In this document: piece after piece, positions 56,040 to 64,000 of the stretch
Layout: each line of letters starts with the position of its first letter
How positions within the stretch are numbered: the stretch's first letter is position 1
From: Pisolithus tinctorius
Taxonomy: Eukaryota > Basidiomycota > Agaricomycetes > Boletales > Pisolithaceae
DNA: 64,000 nucleotides
NCBI GenBank assembly: GCA_024663395.1
Contig: JANFAH010000002.1
Location: 1,798,001-1,862,000 of the forward strand
Reading direction: 5' to 3'
Translations under genes and position numbers: made by a program
The notes under the pieces: generated by a model
Seen by the model: only the letters and a program-made list of their open reading frames with translations
What the model was told of the DNA's origin: nothing
The model's database searches: none

Positions 56040-57200
56040 ATTCACAATCCCTAAAACATGGTAGCTGTAAGTAAAACAGTCTAAGGCAATAACTAAAACT
56101 TGGGCTGTAGAGCCCACTCAGTGTGGTCTCAATACTCCTTGCATGTTGTGTATCCTGTCATGACTTCAACTCTTGCCCTCACATTGCTATTCGTGCTAAG
56201 TCTTGTGTGCAAGTCCACCGAGTTGCTTTGAATTCATTTCCAGAGGCATATTGTAGTTGTCATACTTGTTTTGCTGTACATCCAAGTGTCTTCCATTCAT
56301 GGTCCTGCATAGATTCCCATGCCATGACCACACTTTGTTGTAGGTATCTCTTGCTCTTCCTGGAGTAGGATACTTGTAAGTAAAATGCTATGAAATCAAA
56401 ATAAAACCTTGAGCCATAGTGCTCCATGATTGTCTCCACCATACTCCATGTCCATCAGACGACTATTCTTGTGTTGCATGGCCCCTGATCGTCTTCGAGC
56501 ACTGTCATAGTCATTTCTTGTACTGTGACCCCTTGGATGTCACTCGCATGTTGTCATGTACAGTCATTTTCCCTAGAGTAGAACAGATGTAAGTAAAATG
56601 TACTGAAATCATAACAAACCTTTGCTCCGTCGAGCCCAGAACCTGCGCTCCTCATGCCTTGTCTCCACAGAATGGCCCTTCTCTCCTTGCAGGGCCATTG
56701 ACCTGCATCAAATGCCATCTTCATCATTTCTTGTATTGTGATCACCCAGATGTTGGTTGCTCTTTGACACATGTACCAGCTTTCTCCTGTGTAGAATAGC
56801 TGTAAGTAAAACATTTCGAAACTAAAATAAACCTGTGAGCCATTGGGCTCTCCATCTGTGCTCTTCACACCCCATTTCCATCGAGTGGTGCATCCAATCT
56901 CGACTGGCTGTTGATCCACAGTAAGTGTAACCATCATCATTGTTCTTTGTATCACAATTGCTTGGATGTCCTTTGGTCTTTGTCGCATGTAGCCACTTTC
57001 CCTAGAATAAAGTACTTGTAAGTAAACTGCTATGGAATGTAAATGAAACCTTGGGCCATTGAGCCCAGTACTGGTGCTCATCATGCCTTGTTCCCATTGA
57101 ATGGCATACTCAATCTTGCTCAGCCATTGGTCTGCGTGTAGTCTAGTCATCATCATTGTTGCTATCGCTTGAGTTGCTGCTGTTGTCGCTCATGTCCTTG
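56040..57200 (-). repeat. About 213-bp tandem array with weak coding sense
   Basis: Landmark TGTAAGTAAA recurs on the plus strand at about 56064, 56375, 56587, 56800 and 57014; the last three intervals are 212-214 bp. On the minus strand each unit reads FYLQLFYSRES-like, then a helical 40-residue segment, and each unit has TTTTACTTACAG before the repeat start, resembling a splice acceptor. The frame 57156-56554 is open through three units (200 codons). Earlier, more diverged units may lie at 55122 and 55286. Confidence 0.6.
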
Positions 57201-58281
57201 TCGCTATTGCTCATAGTTGCAGTAACTTCCACACAGTGTGTTGTTTGCCCCATCCTTCATGTCCTTTGATTGCTGCGATCTTGCATAGTTGACCTGTAAT
57301 ACTAGATGCATCAGTATGTAGTACTTGAGTGCGTGTGGCCACAACGTGCAGAGCGATCACGTGACTCTGCTTAGTCAACACCATTGGACTTTCTGTACAA
57401 GTCCCAACATCAAGTGCACATGTCAATTCACTCAATGAATCCTCAAATAAAATATTTATTCCTGACACTGTGCAGCCATGGAATATTTCGAGTGCAAGGT
57501 TGTCAACCCTTGCTGTGTGCTTCAACATTTCGATTTGCAAAACTTCTTCTGGTGGCTTCCTTCACATGAAGAGCCTCGATGGCTCCTTGATCTTGATCCT
57601 TCTTGCAACAACCTTCATCTCAGCATGACTTATGTGCTGTGGCGCTCTGTGTGAGTCAATGGCCTCATCACACACCAACCTTTCCGCTTTGAGACTGCCT
57701 GCAAGTGTTTCGAGCTCTTCAACTTCAACTCTTGTGGTTTTCACATGTTCTTTGAGCCTTTCTGCTTCAAATTCAAGTGGAATCTTTGACATGAATAGGT
57801 CGTCGGTTAACTGATGTGTATATCTGCTGACTGCAGGATTTCTGAGGCTGCTTCTTTCATTGCCTCAACCTCTTAGGTGGGACTCCTGTAGTGACACACC
57901 AGTAGCCATCAGAGAAACTTGACATGAACAAAAAGAAAAACCCCTTTGAGTGTTGTAATTTGCCTTGAATTCGAATGGGACTATCGTTGTGAGCAGTTCC
58001 TCCACCAATGCTGGTTCAACTTGCTCGAGCTCTACTGTTTCCTGTAACTCAGTAGTCAGTATTCTGTTTGTACTTGAAGAAAACTCTTTTGTCTCAAAAC
58101 AGGTTGCTGTGGCTGCTTTGATGAGCCTTCCAGGACTTTGGTCCTCACTGTTTGTCTTCTCAGGTGGGCTGCATGGCTGCGCATGACTCGCTGACACTAA
58201 CATCAGTATTTGCTTGTGCTGTGTGCATTCCAGTAATTCCATAGATTCCTGTACATCAGTTGTCAGTGAGCTGTGCATCAA
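57201..58281 (-). pseudogene. Unknown frames between gag and the 213-bp array
   Basis: Open segments 58281-57865, 57792-57562 and 57540-57211 follow closely and probably belong together. Features: Ser/Thr/Glu-rich start with a repeated TT(E/D)(L/V)QE(T/S) motif, a coiled-coil-like segment (PLEFEAERLKEHVKTTRVEV then EELETLAGSLKAERL), and a basic KVVARRIKIKE. No catalytic site. They could be extended Gag or captured host sequence. Confidence 0.4.
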
Positions 58282-59374
58282 TGAACTTGGAGAAGACTTT
58301 GTAGGCAGTTGTTGCTTGTCTGAACTCGATTCTGGGTCGCTTCATGGTTGAATGTAATGTTCTGGGCTTGTCTGTTGTGGGACATGACTTCTGGGAAGTG
58401 TGCAACTAGAGGAAGGGTGAAGGGAGAATTCCCTAGGATCATCCCAAGGGGTGCTGTGTGGAAGGAGAAGTCGAGAAAGGGCTTAGAAGTGGTGGGGAAA
58501 TTTGAGTGTGAACCGCAGAATTTAATTCCAGGCAGATGTAGATGTGTGAGGAACAGCAAGATGGGTATACAAAATTCCGGGAGGATGCTATGTGTCAAGT
58601 GGGGTGAATTCGAAGCGAAAGGGATATGGGATTAGGTGTGCAGGGCTGGAGGATGCAGGAGACACAAAGACCTCTGGGGACACTGAAGATGCTGTAGGCT
58701 CTATATACACTCTTAGACTCTAGAAACTCTTGAACTCACAGAACACACACAGATAGTGACTCCAAAGGTGGGTGGTATATTTCCAACATCATGGTGGAAT
58801 TATATAGTACAGGGAAAGTAGGTATGAGTCAGAGTAAGGTGGGGCAGGAAAACTAAAAGACTGGAAAATAAAGGAAGGGACATCAGACATCAGCAAAATA
58901 CAGAAGCACGTGAAATAGACTGGTGGGTAGTAGACAAGAGTAAGAACAGGACAATGGTAAGGGGTATCTTCCAACAGAATGAGAGTATGCATACAAGTGG
59001 GAGGTGGGGCTGAGCTGCACAGGAGGGCAGAGCATAGCATGCTGGCACGAAGTCCAGCTTGCAGAATTTAGGGTGATGGGGGAAACCAGAGTTTTTTAGA
59101 GGTAAGTGGCACAGATGACTGGTGACATGGCTGAGCAGTGGCACAGCTACTGAATTCCAGATGACTCTGCATGAATGCAGAATTTCCAGATCAGCATTTT
59201 GATGACTGAGCAACATGTGGAAGGTTGGTAGAAACTCCGAAGGTGACAGGGGTGGGGAGGAAACACGAAGACATGAGCAGAACAAATTCCGAAACAGGTT
59301 TGTCATAGAGGCCTGCAGAATTTAGTGACAGATTCGTGTTCCAGCCTCAGGGAGTATATGGCTCCCCACACCAT
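58282..59374. other. Non-coding interior with repeated GAATT motifs and promoter-like segment
   Basis: At least ten occurrences of GCAGAATTT, GAATTCC or AAATTCCG-type words between 58500 and 59320. CTCTATATACACTC near 58698 on the plus strand resembles a TATA region, and the block 58630-59330 may be a further LTR-like insertion, but I could not find matching termini or a target duplication. Confidence 0.35.
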
Positions 59375-60141
59375 GCTCGCTCCAAGCAAAACCCTTTGTG
59401 TAGTAGTCTTGTGGCTGCTTATGTCACCTGCTGCATGGGCCATGTATTGTCCGAGTGTCATTGTTGATTGTTGCATCACATTTTCTGAATGATTTCATGC
59501 TGGAATTCCTTGTCGAAGCCTTGTAAATAGAGGTCTTCGAGTTTGTCAGCCTCAAGTTGCTGCAAAACCCATAGATATGTCAATAAGTCAAGAAAATAAA
59601 GCCTGTAATTTGTTAGTTCCTCCTGTGTACAAATCTCTCTTCTTGCTCAACTGTCAACAAGATTATAAAGGTCACCTCTCAAATGCTGTTTACCCAATTT
59701 CTGGGACCCAGGATACAAACACACAATGGCCACTACAAATTTGGGCCAAATCAACTGATCTTCAACAAATTCATACCATGAGTTGGAGACTTCACCGCCT
59801 GCATACCAGCAAGCCCATTTTGCCCATTCTTGGTCATTGAAGCAATTCTTGCACTCACAAAGACTTCAAACCTCTTCAAAATACCTAACAAGGTCAGATG
59901 CACACCCTGAGAACCATGGTGCATCCCTCAAATGCCTTGGTGGCATTCCCTCAAGTTCTCTCAGCGCATTCTCATGGCTTCTTCGCAGAAATTCGACTAT
60001 TAATTTGCCTTTGGACTTCTCTCTTGACTCAAGGGATCTTTGACCTAGATACTTGCTCGACATTTGCTGCTTGAAAAATAACTCTGAAAATTCCCCACAC
60101 TCCTGAGTGTAGACTGTAGCTAGAATTGAAATTCTGAACAC
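59375..60141 (-). pseudogene. gag: Gag of the 7.5-kb element
   Basis: After the leader the frame 60141-59866 contains FLRRSHENALRELEGMPPRH, LRDAPWFSGCASDLVRYFEE, the opening of many fungal Ty3/gypsy capsids. Past a TGA it continues NDQEWAKWACWYAGGEVSNS, WYEFVEDQLIWPKFVVAIV, LYPGSQK, a TGA, EELTNYRLYFLDLLTYLWVL and EADKLEDLYLQGFDKEFQHE to about 59490. The order and spacing match the retrotransposon gag core. Stops fit CGA codons changed to TGA. No zinc knuckle was found. Confidence 0.68.
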
Positions 60142-60241
60142 TTAGCTTGTCCAGCCCAATCCAGAAAAACTTTTGTGTGGTGATAAAGCAGTGGCTTCTT
60201 TCCCCAAAATGAACAGAACCCCCCTTGTGGTGGGCTCCAGA

Positions 60242-60712
60242 TGTAGGAATAGGTAAAGAAGAAGTACCTAGAAACAGTAATTGTTAGTAATGATGGGCGA
60301 GTATAATGCTCAACCCAAAAGGGAGGTTCTGTTTCAAGAAAAGAAGAAGTAGTAAAATGTAAAAAATGCGAACTAGAAATGCAGACTTAGCTCTGTCTGT
60401 CTAATAACTCTTGCCAGTCCTCCTGGCCCTTTGGGTACTCCCCAAAGTAACAATTCTAACCTCAAAAACTCACCAAATTGCGAGATGAAATCACCCTACT
60501 ACTGAGGGCCTGTGTCATGGATTGGTTGTTATGGTAAACTGAACTTGCACAAACACAGTGCATGCGCTTAGTCAGCAATGTGGCTGCTCACCACTAAGTC
60601 CAGTGGTATAATGCAAAAAACAAAAGAAGGAAATAAAACAAAAGAAAACTCTCCACCCCTGAACTCATGACCCAGACTGCTTCTCCTAGGGAACTCAAAC
60701 TCGTTCCCTACA
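60242..60712 (-). repeat. 5' LTR of the 7.5-kb element (471 bp)
   Basis: Ends TGTAGGAATAGG and TTCCCTACA on plus. Beyond its left edge, on the minus strand, lies TC then TGGAGCCCACCACAAGG, a plausible tRNA-type primer site. Confidence 0.9.
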
Positions 60713-62498
60713 CTGCACCCTCTTCTGCCAGTTGTTCACTCACTCTGCACCAACTCCACCCAACTTCTGTCAGTTGTGAACCATCTCTGCTCTGACTGCT
60801 GTTGGACTTGTGTTGCCCTTCTACCAGACTGAGTGGACTGTTCTCTGAGGAGTCATGTGACTACCTTCAGACTTCTCCCTGACAGCATGCAGTCAGGTAC
60901 TCTGCAGTGCATGCACTGCATGGTTCAGCGCCTGGACTGTTTCCTTTTCTGGGTGTTCTGTGTTACCCATTTGTATGTCCTCCATTTACCCTTCATTCAT
61001 CGTCCAGGAAGTTTTACTTGAAATTTTACAAGTCTCCATATGTCAGTTCCGATTCTGGTTACTGTACCTCTGTAACAGTATAAAAGCATGTATCATACTC
61101 TGCTGTTCTTCAGTATGAATATCAACTTAGTTCCTACTCCTTCTGCCTCCATCTTCTGTCTGTCAGAGTTACCTCTGACTCTCTGTCTGTACTCTCCCTC
61201 TGACATACAAGGGCTGAGATTGTGCAAGGGGGTAGCACATGAGCTAAACCCAACACCCTCACTCTACTCTGCCTTTGCTTCAGCAGACTTCATTCCTGCC
61301 ACCACCCTGCCAGTCAGAGTTCTGTTCTTTGTGTCAGACTTGCTTCCGAACCACTCTCTAGACCTTCCAGACTTGACACCTGGAAGTGATGGCAGTGATG
61401 AATGAACTGCAATCTTCCTCAGTATGTGCTTTGATCCACCTTTGGACATTGCAACAGACTCAGCTTTCCTTTTTCCACAACTGATGCTGGTGATGGCTGA
61501 TGATGACAATGACCTGGCTGACACATGTGACAAAAAACTTGATGGTGCAAAAGGGGGGATGAAGTTTGGATCCACAGACTGTGTGTGCTTGCAATGGTGA
61601 GCGTTGAGAGTGTGCATCATGTTAAGGAGGGAGAGGGAGGGAGGGGGGGTAGGAATAGTTGAAGTGGTGGGGGGTGTGGTAGAGGCAGGAGTATCGAAGG
61701 CAGAGGTCATGGTTGTACAAGGCATGGTAGTGGCATGTGGCCAGTAGATAAACCAACCTTGGCAATGTGAGGGGAGAAGGAGCTCTATGCTGGTGCAGTG
61801 GGGGAACCCAGAATTGTGAAACAGCTTTATGTCTTTGTGCACCTGACTAGATGTTAGTGGATGATCCGACAAGAAAAAAACTACATTACCTTTACATACC
61901 AATCCCAAAGATTGGCATTGTCCAGTGAGATCATTGCACCATGCTCATCATCATAAGCAAAGCCAGAGGCCACTGATTTAAGATTGGTGACAGCATAGTA
62001 GGATTTTTTAAGCTGGATAACTGTTAGCAAGGCAAAAAAAATGAATGATACAATGACTTACCACCTTGAACTTCTGCTCACATGATTCAGCTGTCTTATC
62101 ACCATTATCTGGACCCAGTGGATAATTATGCACCATGTGGGCTGCTGCAGCATTCCACATAGCCTTCTTAAAGCTCCCATTGCTGGCCTGTGAAAGATGA
62201 GAGGCCAAGAAATCCAGTAACATGCCTTCCTCCTCTGTTGTCCATACCATAGCTTTCTTGTGAGTCCTGGGGGGAGGCAGGGGGTTCTGCAGGTCTAGAG
62301 GATTGATTGTAAGGCCATGTGAGCACAATGAGCAGGTTGATCCTGCAGATGAGCCAGACATTTGATGATTGCAGTATCCAGGTGACAATGGTTCATACCT
62401 CAGGTGGATGCACATGACAGTTCACATCATGTGACCCTCTTAACTGAAGCTGAAGTCAAAAACTTGGACTTTGCATTCACAGGGTGAACAGCACCTTA

Positions 62499-62768
62499 CC
62501 TTTGGCTGAGTTTGCTTACAATAATGCCCCTAGTGCTACTACCAGTGTCTCTCCATTCTTTGCTAATAAGGGCTACCACCCTAACATCTCAGTATACCCA
62601 GAGTGTGATCTCACCTCTGCTCAGGCTCATGATTATGCAGTCAATCTGGACTCACAGCACCAGTACCTACATGAGGAGATGACCCTTGCACAACAGCACT
62701 ATCAAGGGCTGGCTGATGCCAAGTGCATGCCAGCCCCAGACTTCACTTCAGGTAACCAATTTTCATAA
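62499..62768 (+). pseudogene. pol: Element 1 integrase, resumed after the Harbinger insertion
   Basis: LPLAEFAYNNAPSATTSVSP, FFANKGYHPNISVYPE, DYAVNLDSQHQYLHEEMTLA and QQHYQGLADAKCMPAPDF continue the integrase C-terminal part broken at 51189. Similarity to element 2 ends at about 62768 (element 2 continues VSDQVYVKAKYF). No chromodomain or LTR follows, so the 3' end has been lost. Confidence 0.85.
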
Positions 62769-63359
62769 GCATTTAGGCTGAAGTTTTTCTACAAATCATC
62801 CAAGCTAAAAGCCACTCAGACCAGGTCATCCCAGGGACATCTGGCCATGTCCCAGGGCTATTTGCAGTGTGCAGGAGCTGGGATGTCCCATGATCCCAGC
62901 CCTTTGGTAATATATTTTGGGCTGTCCCATGGCTGCCTTAGGTGTCAGGGGTCCTCAACTGCAAAAGTGCAGCTCACACCCACATTGGAATGTCAGCTTT
63001 CAATCACAAACACATTGCTGTTATGATCATCATCCAGACAATGAGCATACCTATCAAACTGGGGGGATGGATGAAAACATTACCCTCCCAAAAAACACTT
63101 ATTATACATATTAAGTGATATATGAAGACTACTGGGCAATGAGTGTGTTTGTGTGATGCCATCTGCAGAATTGTACAATGTGGATGAAGGTGAACCTGTC
63201 AATTACTAAAGGCTAATGGATTCAGAATCCCCCCAATAGTACTGTAAGTTTGTGTTTGTTACAACAGTCACTCCTCACTAAGATCAGTACTTTTGTTTCC
63301 AACTTACAGTTGAGGTACATACATACATAGTATCAAAATGATGCTCTTGTGGGGGATGA
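62769..63359. other. Flank with scattered copies of the GGGATGTCCC motif
   Basis: Degenerate GGGACAT/GATGTCCC words at 62830-62945 foreshadow the array at the right edge. The remainder (62990-63350) has no gene or recognisable repeat. Confidence 0.4.
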
Positions 63360-64000
63360 GCATGTGAGTGCCCCACTGGCATAGGATGCTATATGATCTG
63401 ATTGGCATGGGGCCCCATGCCCAGGACAGTGGGATGCCCCTTGATAGCTTTGGAGGCCACTGTGGGACATCCCACCCCCCCCCTTCCATAGGCCAGTGGG
63501 ATGTCCCATGATAGCTTCAGAGGCTATGGTGGGACATCCCATCCCCCTTCCATAGGCCATTGGGATGTCCCATGGTAGCTTTGGAAGCTACTGTGGGACA
63601 TCCCACCCCCCTTCCAGAGGTCAGTGGGATGTCCCATGATAGCTTCAGAGGCTATGGTGGGACATCCCATCCCCCTTCCATAGGCCATTGGGATGTCCCA
63701 TGGTAGCTTTGGAAGCTACTGTGGGCCATCCCACCCCCCCCTTCCAGAGGTCAGTGGGATGTCCCATGATAGCTTCAGAGGCTACTGTGGGACATCCCAT
63801 CCCCCTTCCATAGGCCAATGGGATGTCCCATGGTAGCTTTGGAAGCTACTGTGGGATGTCCCACCCCCCCTTCCAGAGGCCAGTGGGATGTCCCATGATA
63901 GCTCCAGAGGCTACTGTGGGACATCCCACCCCTCCTTCCATAGGTCAATGGGATGTCCCATGGTAGCTTTGGAAGCTACTGTGGGACATCCCACCCCCCC
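63360..64000. repeat. 64-bp palindromic minisatellite, runs off the window
   Basis: GGGATGTCCCA recurs at 63498, 63562, 63626, 63690, 63756, 63820, 63885 and 63950, a period of 64-66 bp. Two monomer types alternate: one with ATAGCTTCAGAGGCTA and one with GTAGCTTTGGAAGCTAC, giving a 128-bp higher-order unit. Each monomer is nearly self-complementary (TGGGATGTCCCA pairs with TGGGACATCCCA; TAGC with GCTA) and can form a hairpin. C-runs separate monomers. A less regular start lies at about 63360-63490. Confidence 0.92.

Larger units (their letters stand above)
53223..60712 (-). mobile_element. Ty3/gypsy-like element with gag and captured host sequence (7490 bp)
   Basis: LTRs 53223-53686 and 60242-60712 with TGTAGG...CCTACA ends; 4-bp target duplication CTGC (53219-53222, 60713-60716); the empty site is in the LTR at 23148-23882 (ACTCTGCACCC, inverted). 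On the minus strand a TGG-type primer site (TGGAGCCCACC) starts two bases after the 5' LTR and gag follows. I find no RT, RNase H or integrase motif in the 6.55-kb interior. Instead it holds unknown frames, a 213-bp tandem array and an ERG26-like fragment. CG dinucleotides are clearly more frequent than in the surroundings, so it arrived late. It presumably depends on another element's enzymes. Confidence 0.82.
53181..61378 (+). mobile_element. Solo LTR (about 704 bp) interrupted by a 7.5-kb retroelement
   Basis: TGTCATAACTGTG at 53181 and AGACTTGACA ending at 61378, with perfect 5-bp duplication CCTGG (53176-53180, 61379-61383). LTR sequence is present at 53181-53222 and 60713-61378; the rest is the nested element. 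It is the same family as 23148-23882 (inverted there). TATAAAAG at 61079-61086 is the LTR promoter. Confidence 0.92.
52905..62415 (-). pseudogene. Harbinger ORF2, Myb/SANT-type DNA-binding protein, split by LTR
   Basis: Partner protein that helps Harbinger transposase bind DNA. From 62350: WTTEEEGMLLDFLASHLSQA, FKKAMWNAAAAHMVHNYPLG and KTAESCEQKFKV, a trihelix Myb/SANT-like domain. Introns with GT-AG ends lie near 62060-62010 and 61890-61845. Then VTNLKSVASGFAYDDEHGAM, LWDWYVK, VHKDIKLFHNSGFPHCTSIE and a Pro/Thr/Ser-rich linker to 61379. The solo LTR (53181-61378, CCTGG duplication) follows, and one frame joins across it: ITSRLNNFTHVITAPLPLP, then LVDAAMDYINNMLQ and VNIFLKHQELVKQIWVQRW to about 52905. 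A frame change lies upstream of the LTR. Confidence 0.72.
51190..62495 (+). mobile_element. PIF/Harbinger element, about 3.1 kb without nested insertions
   Basis: Target duplication TTA (51187-51189 and 62496-62498); element 2 shows the empty site as CCTCTTACCTTTGGC. Terminal repeats GGCACCATTCACCCT and GGTGCTGTTCACCCT differ only by transitions. It carries two genes, as usual for this superfamily: a DDE transposase (plus) and a Myb/SANT-type protein (minus), tail to tail. The solo LTR 53181-61378 sits inside the second gene. The left end has a duplicated 27-bp block ending in TATATAAG (51243-51269, 51322-51348), a likely promoter. Confidence 0.9.
34623..62768 (+). mobile_element. Element 1: Ty3/gypsy retrotransposon, split by two large insertions
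   Basis: Parts in order: 5' LTR 34623-35148, leader and gag start to 35526, rest of gag and pol 47174-51189, integrase remainder 62499-62768. The first gap is element 2, flanked by AAACC (35522-35526) and GAACT (47174-47178), a 5-bp duplication in which two bases have since changed by transition. The second gap is the Harbinger element with TTA duplicated (51187-51189, 62496-62498). Joining across the gaps restores the order seen in element 2. The 3' end (chromodomain, PPT, 3' LTR) is missing; sequence loses similarity near 62768. Confidence 0.88.

Noticed and set aside
53223..60712. Non-coding LARD-type element
   Set aside because: A Gag with the usual core order is readable on the minus strand after the primer site, so it is not simply non-coding.
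24690..64000. Shared origin of the two 64-bp arrays (repeat S and right edge)
   Set aside because: Equal period only; the sequences share no more than short words.
1..64000. tRNA, rRNA or telomere repeats
   Set aside because: None seen on either strand by reading; a tRNA scan could not be run.

Overview
The window looks like a transposon-dense, repeat-compartment segment of an Agaricomycete (mushroom-forming basidiomycete) genome. Evidence: KDZ transposases of both cysteine-cluster types, a Tet/JBP-type dioxygenase relic next to a KDZ relic, Ty3/gypsy, Tc1/mariner and PIF/Harbinger elements, and GT-AG introns of mostly 47-56 bp. I see no rRNA or tRNA genes, no CRISPR array and no prokaryote-style operons. 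Most of the sequence is strongly poor in CG dinucleotides. Coding relics are broken mainly by TGA/TAG stops where Arg, Gln or Trp is expected, and by Arg-to-Cys/His/Gln/Trp changes, as expected from C-to-T decay at CpG. I recognise no species.

Layout. 1-4070: decayed minus-strand genes of unknown function. 4721-6984: 5' part of a Ty3/gypsy element (gag, protease, start of RT), cut by repeat 'S'. 7437-11033 (-): decayed KDZ transposase. 12160-16165 (-): unknown gene 'W', split by element 'R1'. 18516-21417 (+): an apparently intact ten-exon gene for a 706-residue protein of unknown function. 22446-24400: 21-bp minisatellite, split by a solo LTR. 24690-25470: second copy of S plus an LTR fragment. 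26368-30640 (+): C-terminal relic of a second KDZ transposase and a Tet/JBP dioxygenase relic. 31351-34622: second R1 copy, carrying a Tc1 element.

34623-62768 is a nest of insertions that can be resolved base by base, because unoccupied target sites are present elsewhere in the window. A plus-strand Ty3/gypsy element (element 1) was hit in gag by a minus-strand relative (element 2, 35527-47173) and in integrase by a PIF/Harbinger element (51190-62495). The Harbinger second ORF was hit by a retroelement now reduced to a solo LTR (53181-61378). That LTR was hit by a 7.5-kb gag-bearing retroelement (53223-60712) that carries a piece of a sterol 3-dehydrogenase (ERG26-like) gene. Element 2 also contains unknown gene 'X' (Zn2Cys6 motif), itself split by a third R1 copy that carries a 1.57-kb foldback element.

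The right edge (63360-64000) is a 64-bp palindromic minisatellite that runs out of the window.

No metabolic pathway is encoded. Apart from the 706-residue gene and possibly two short open frames, everything here is mobile DNA or relics. Names S, R1, W, X, Y, element 1 and element 2 are local labels used only in this annotation.
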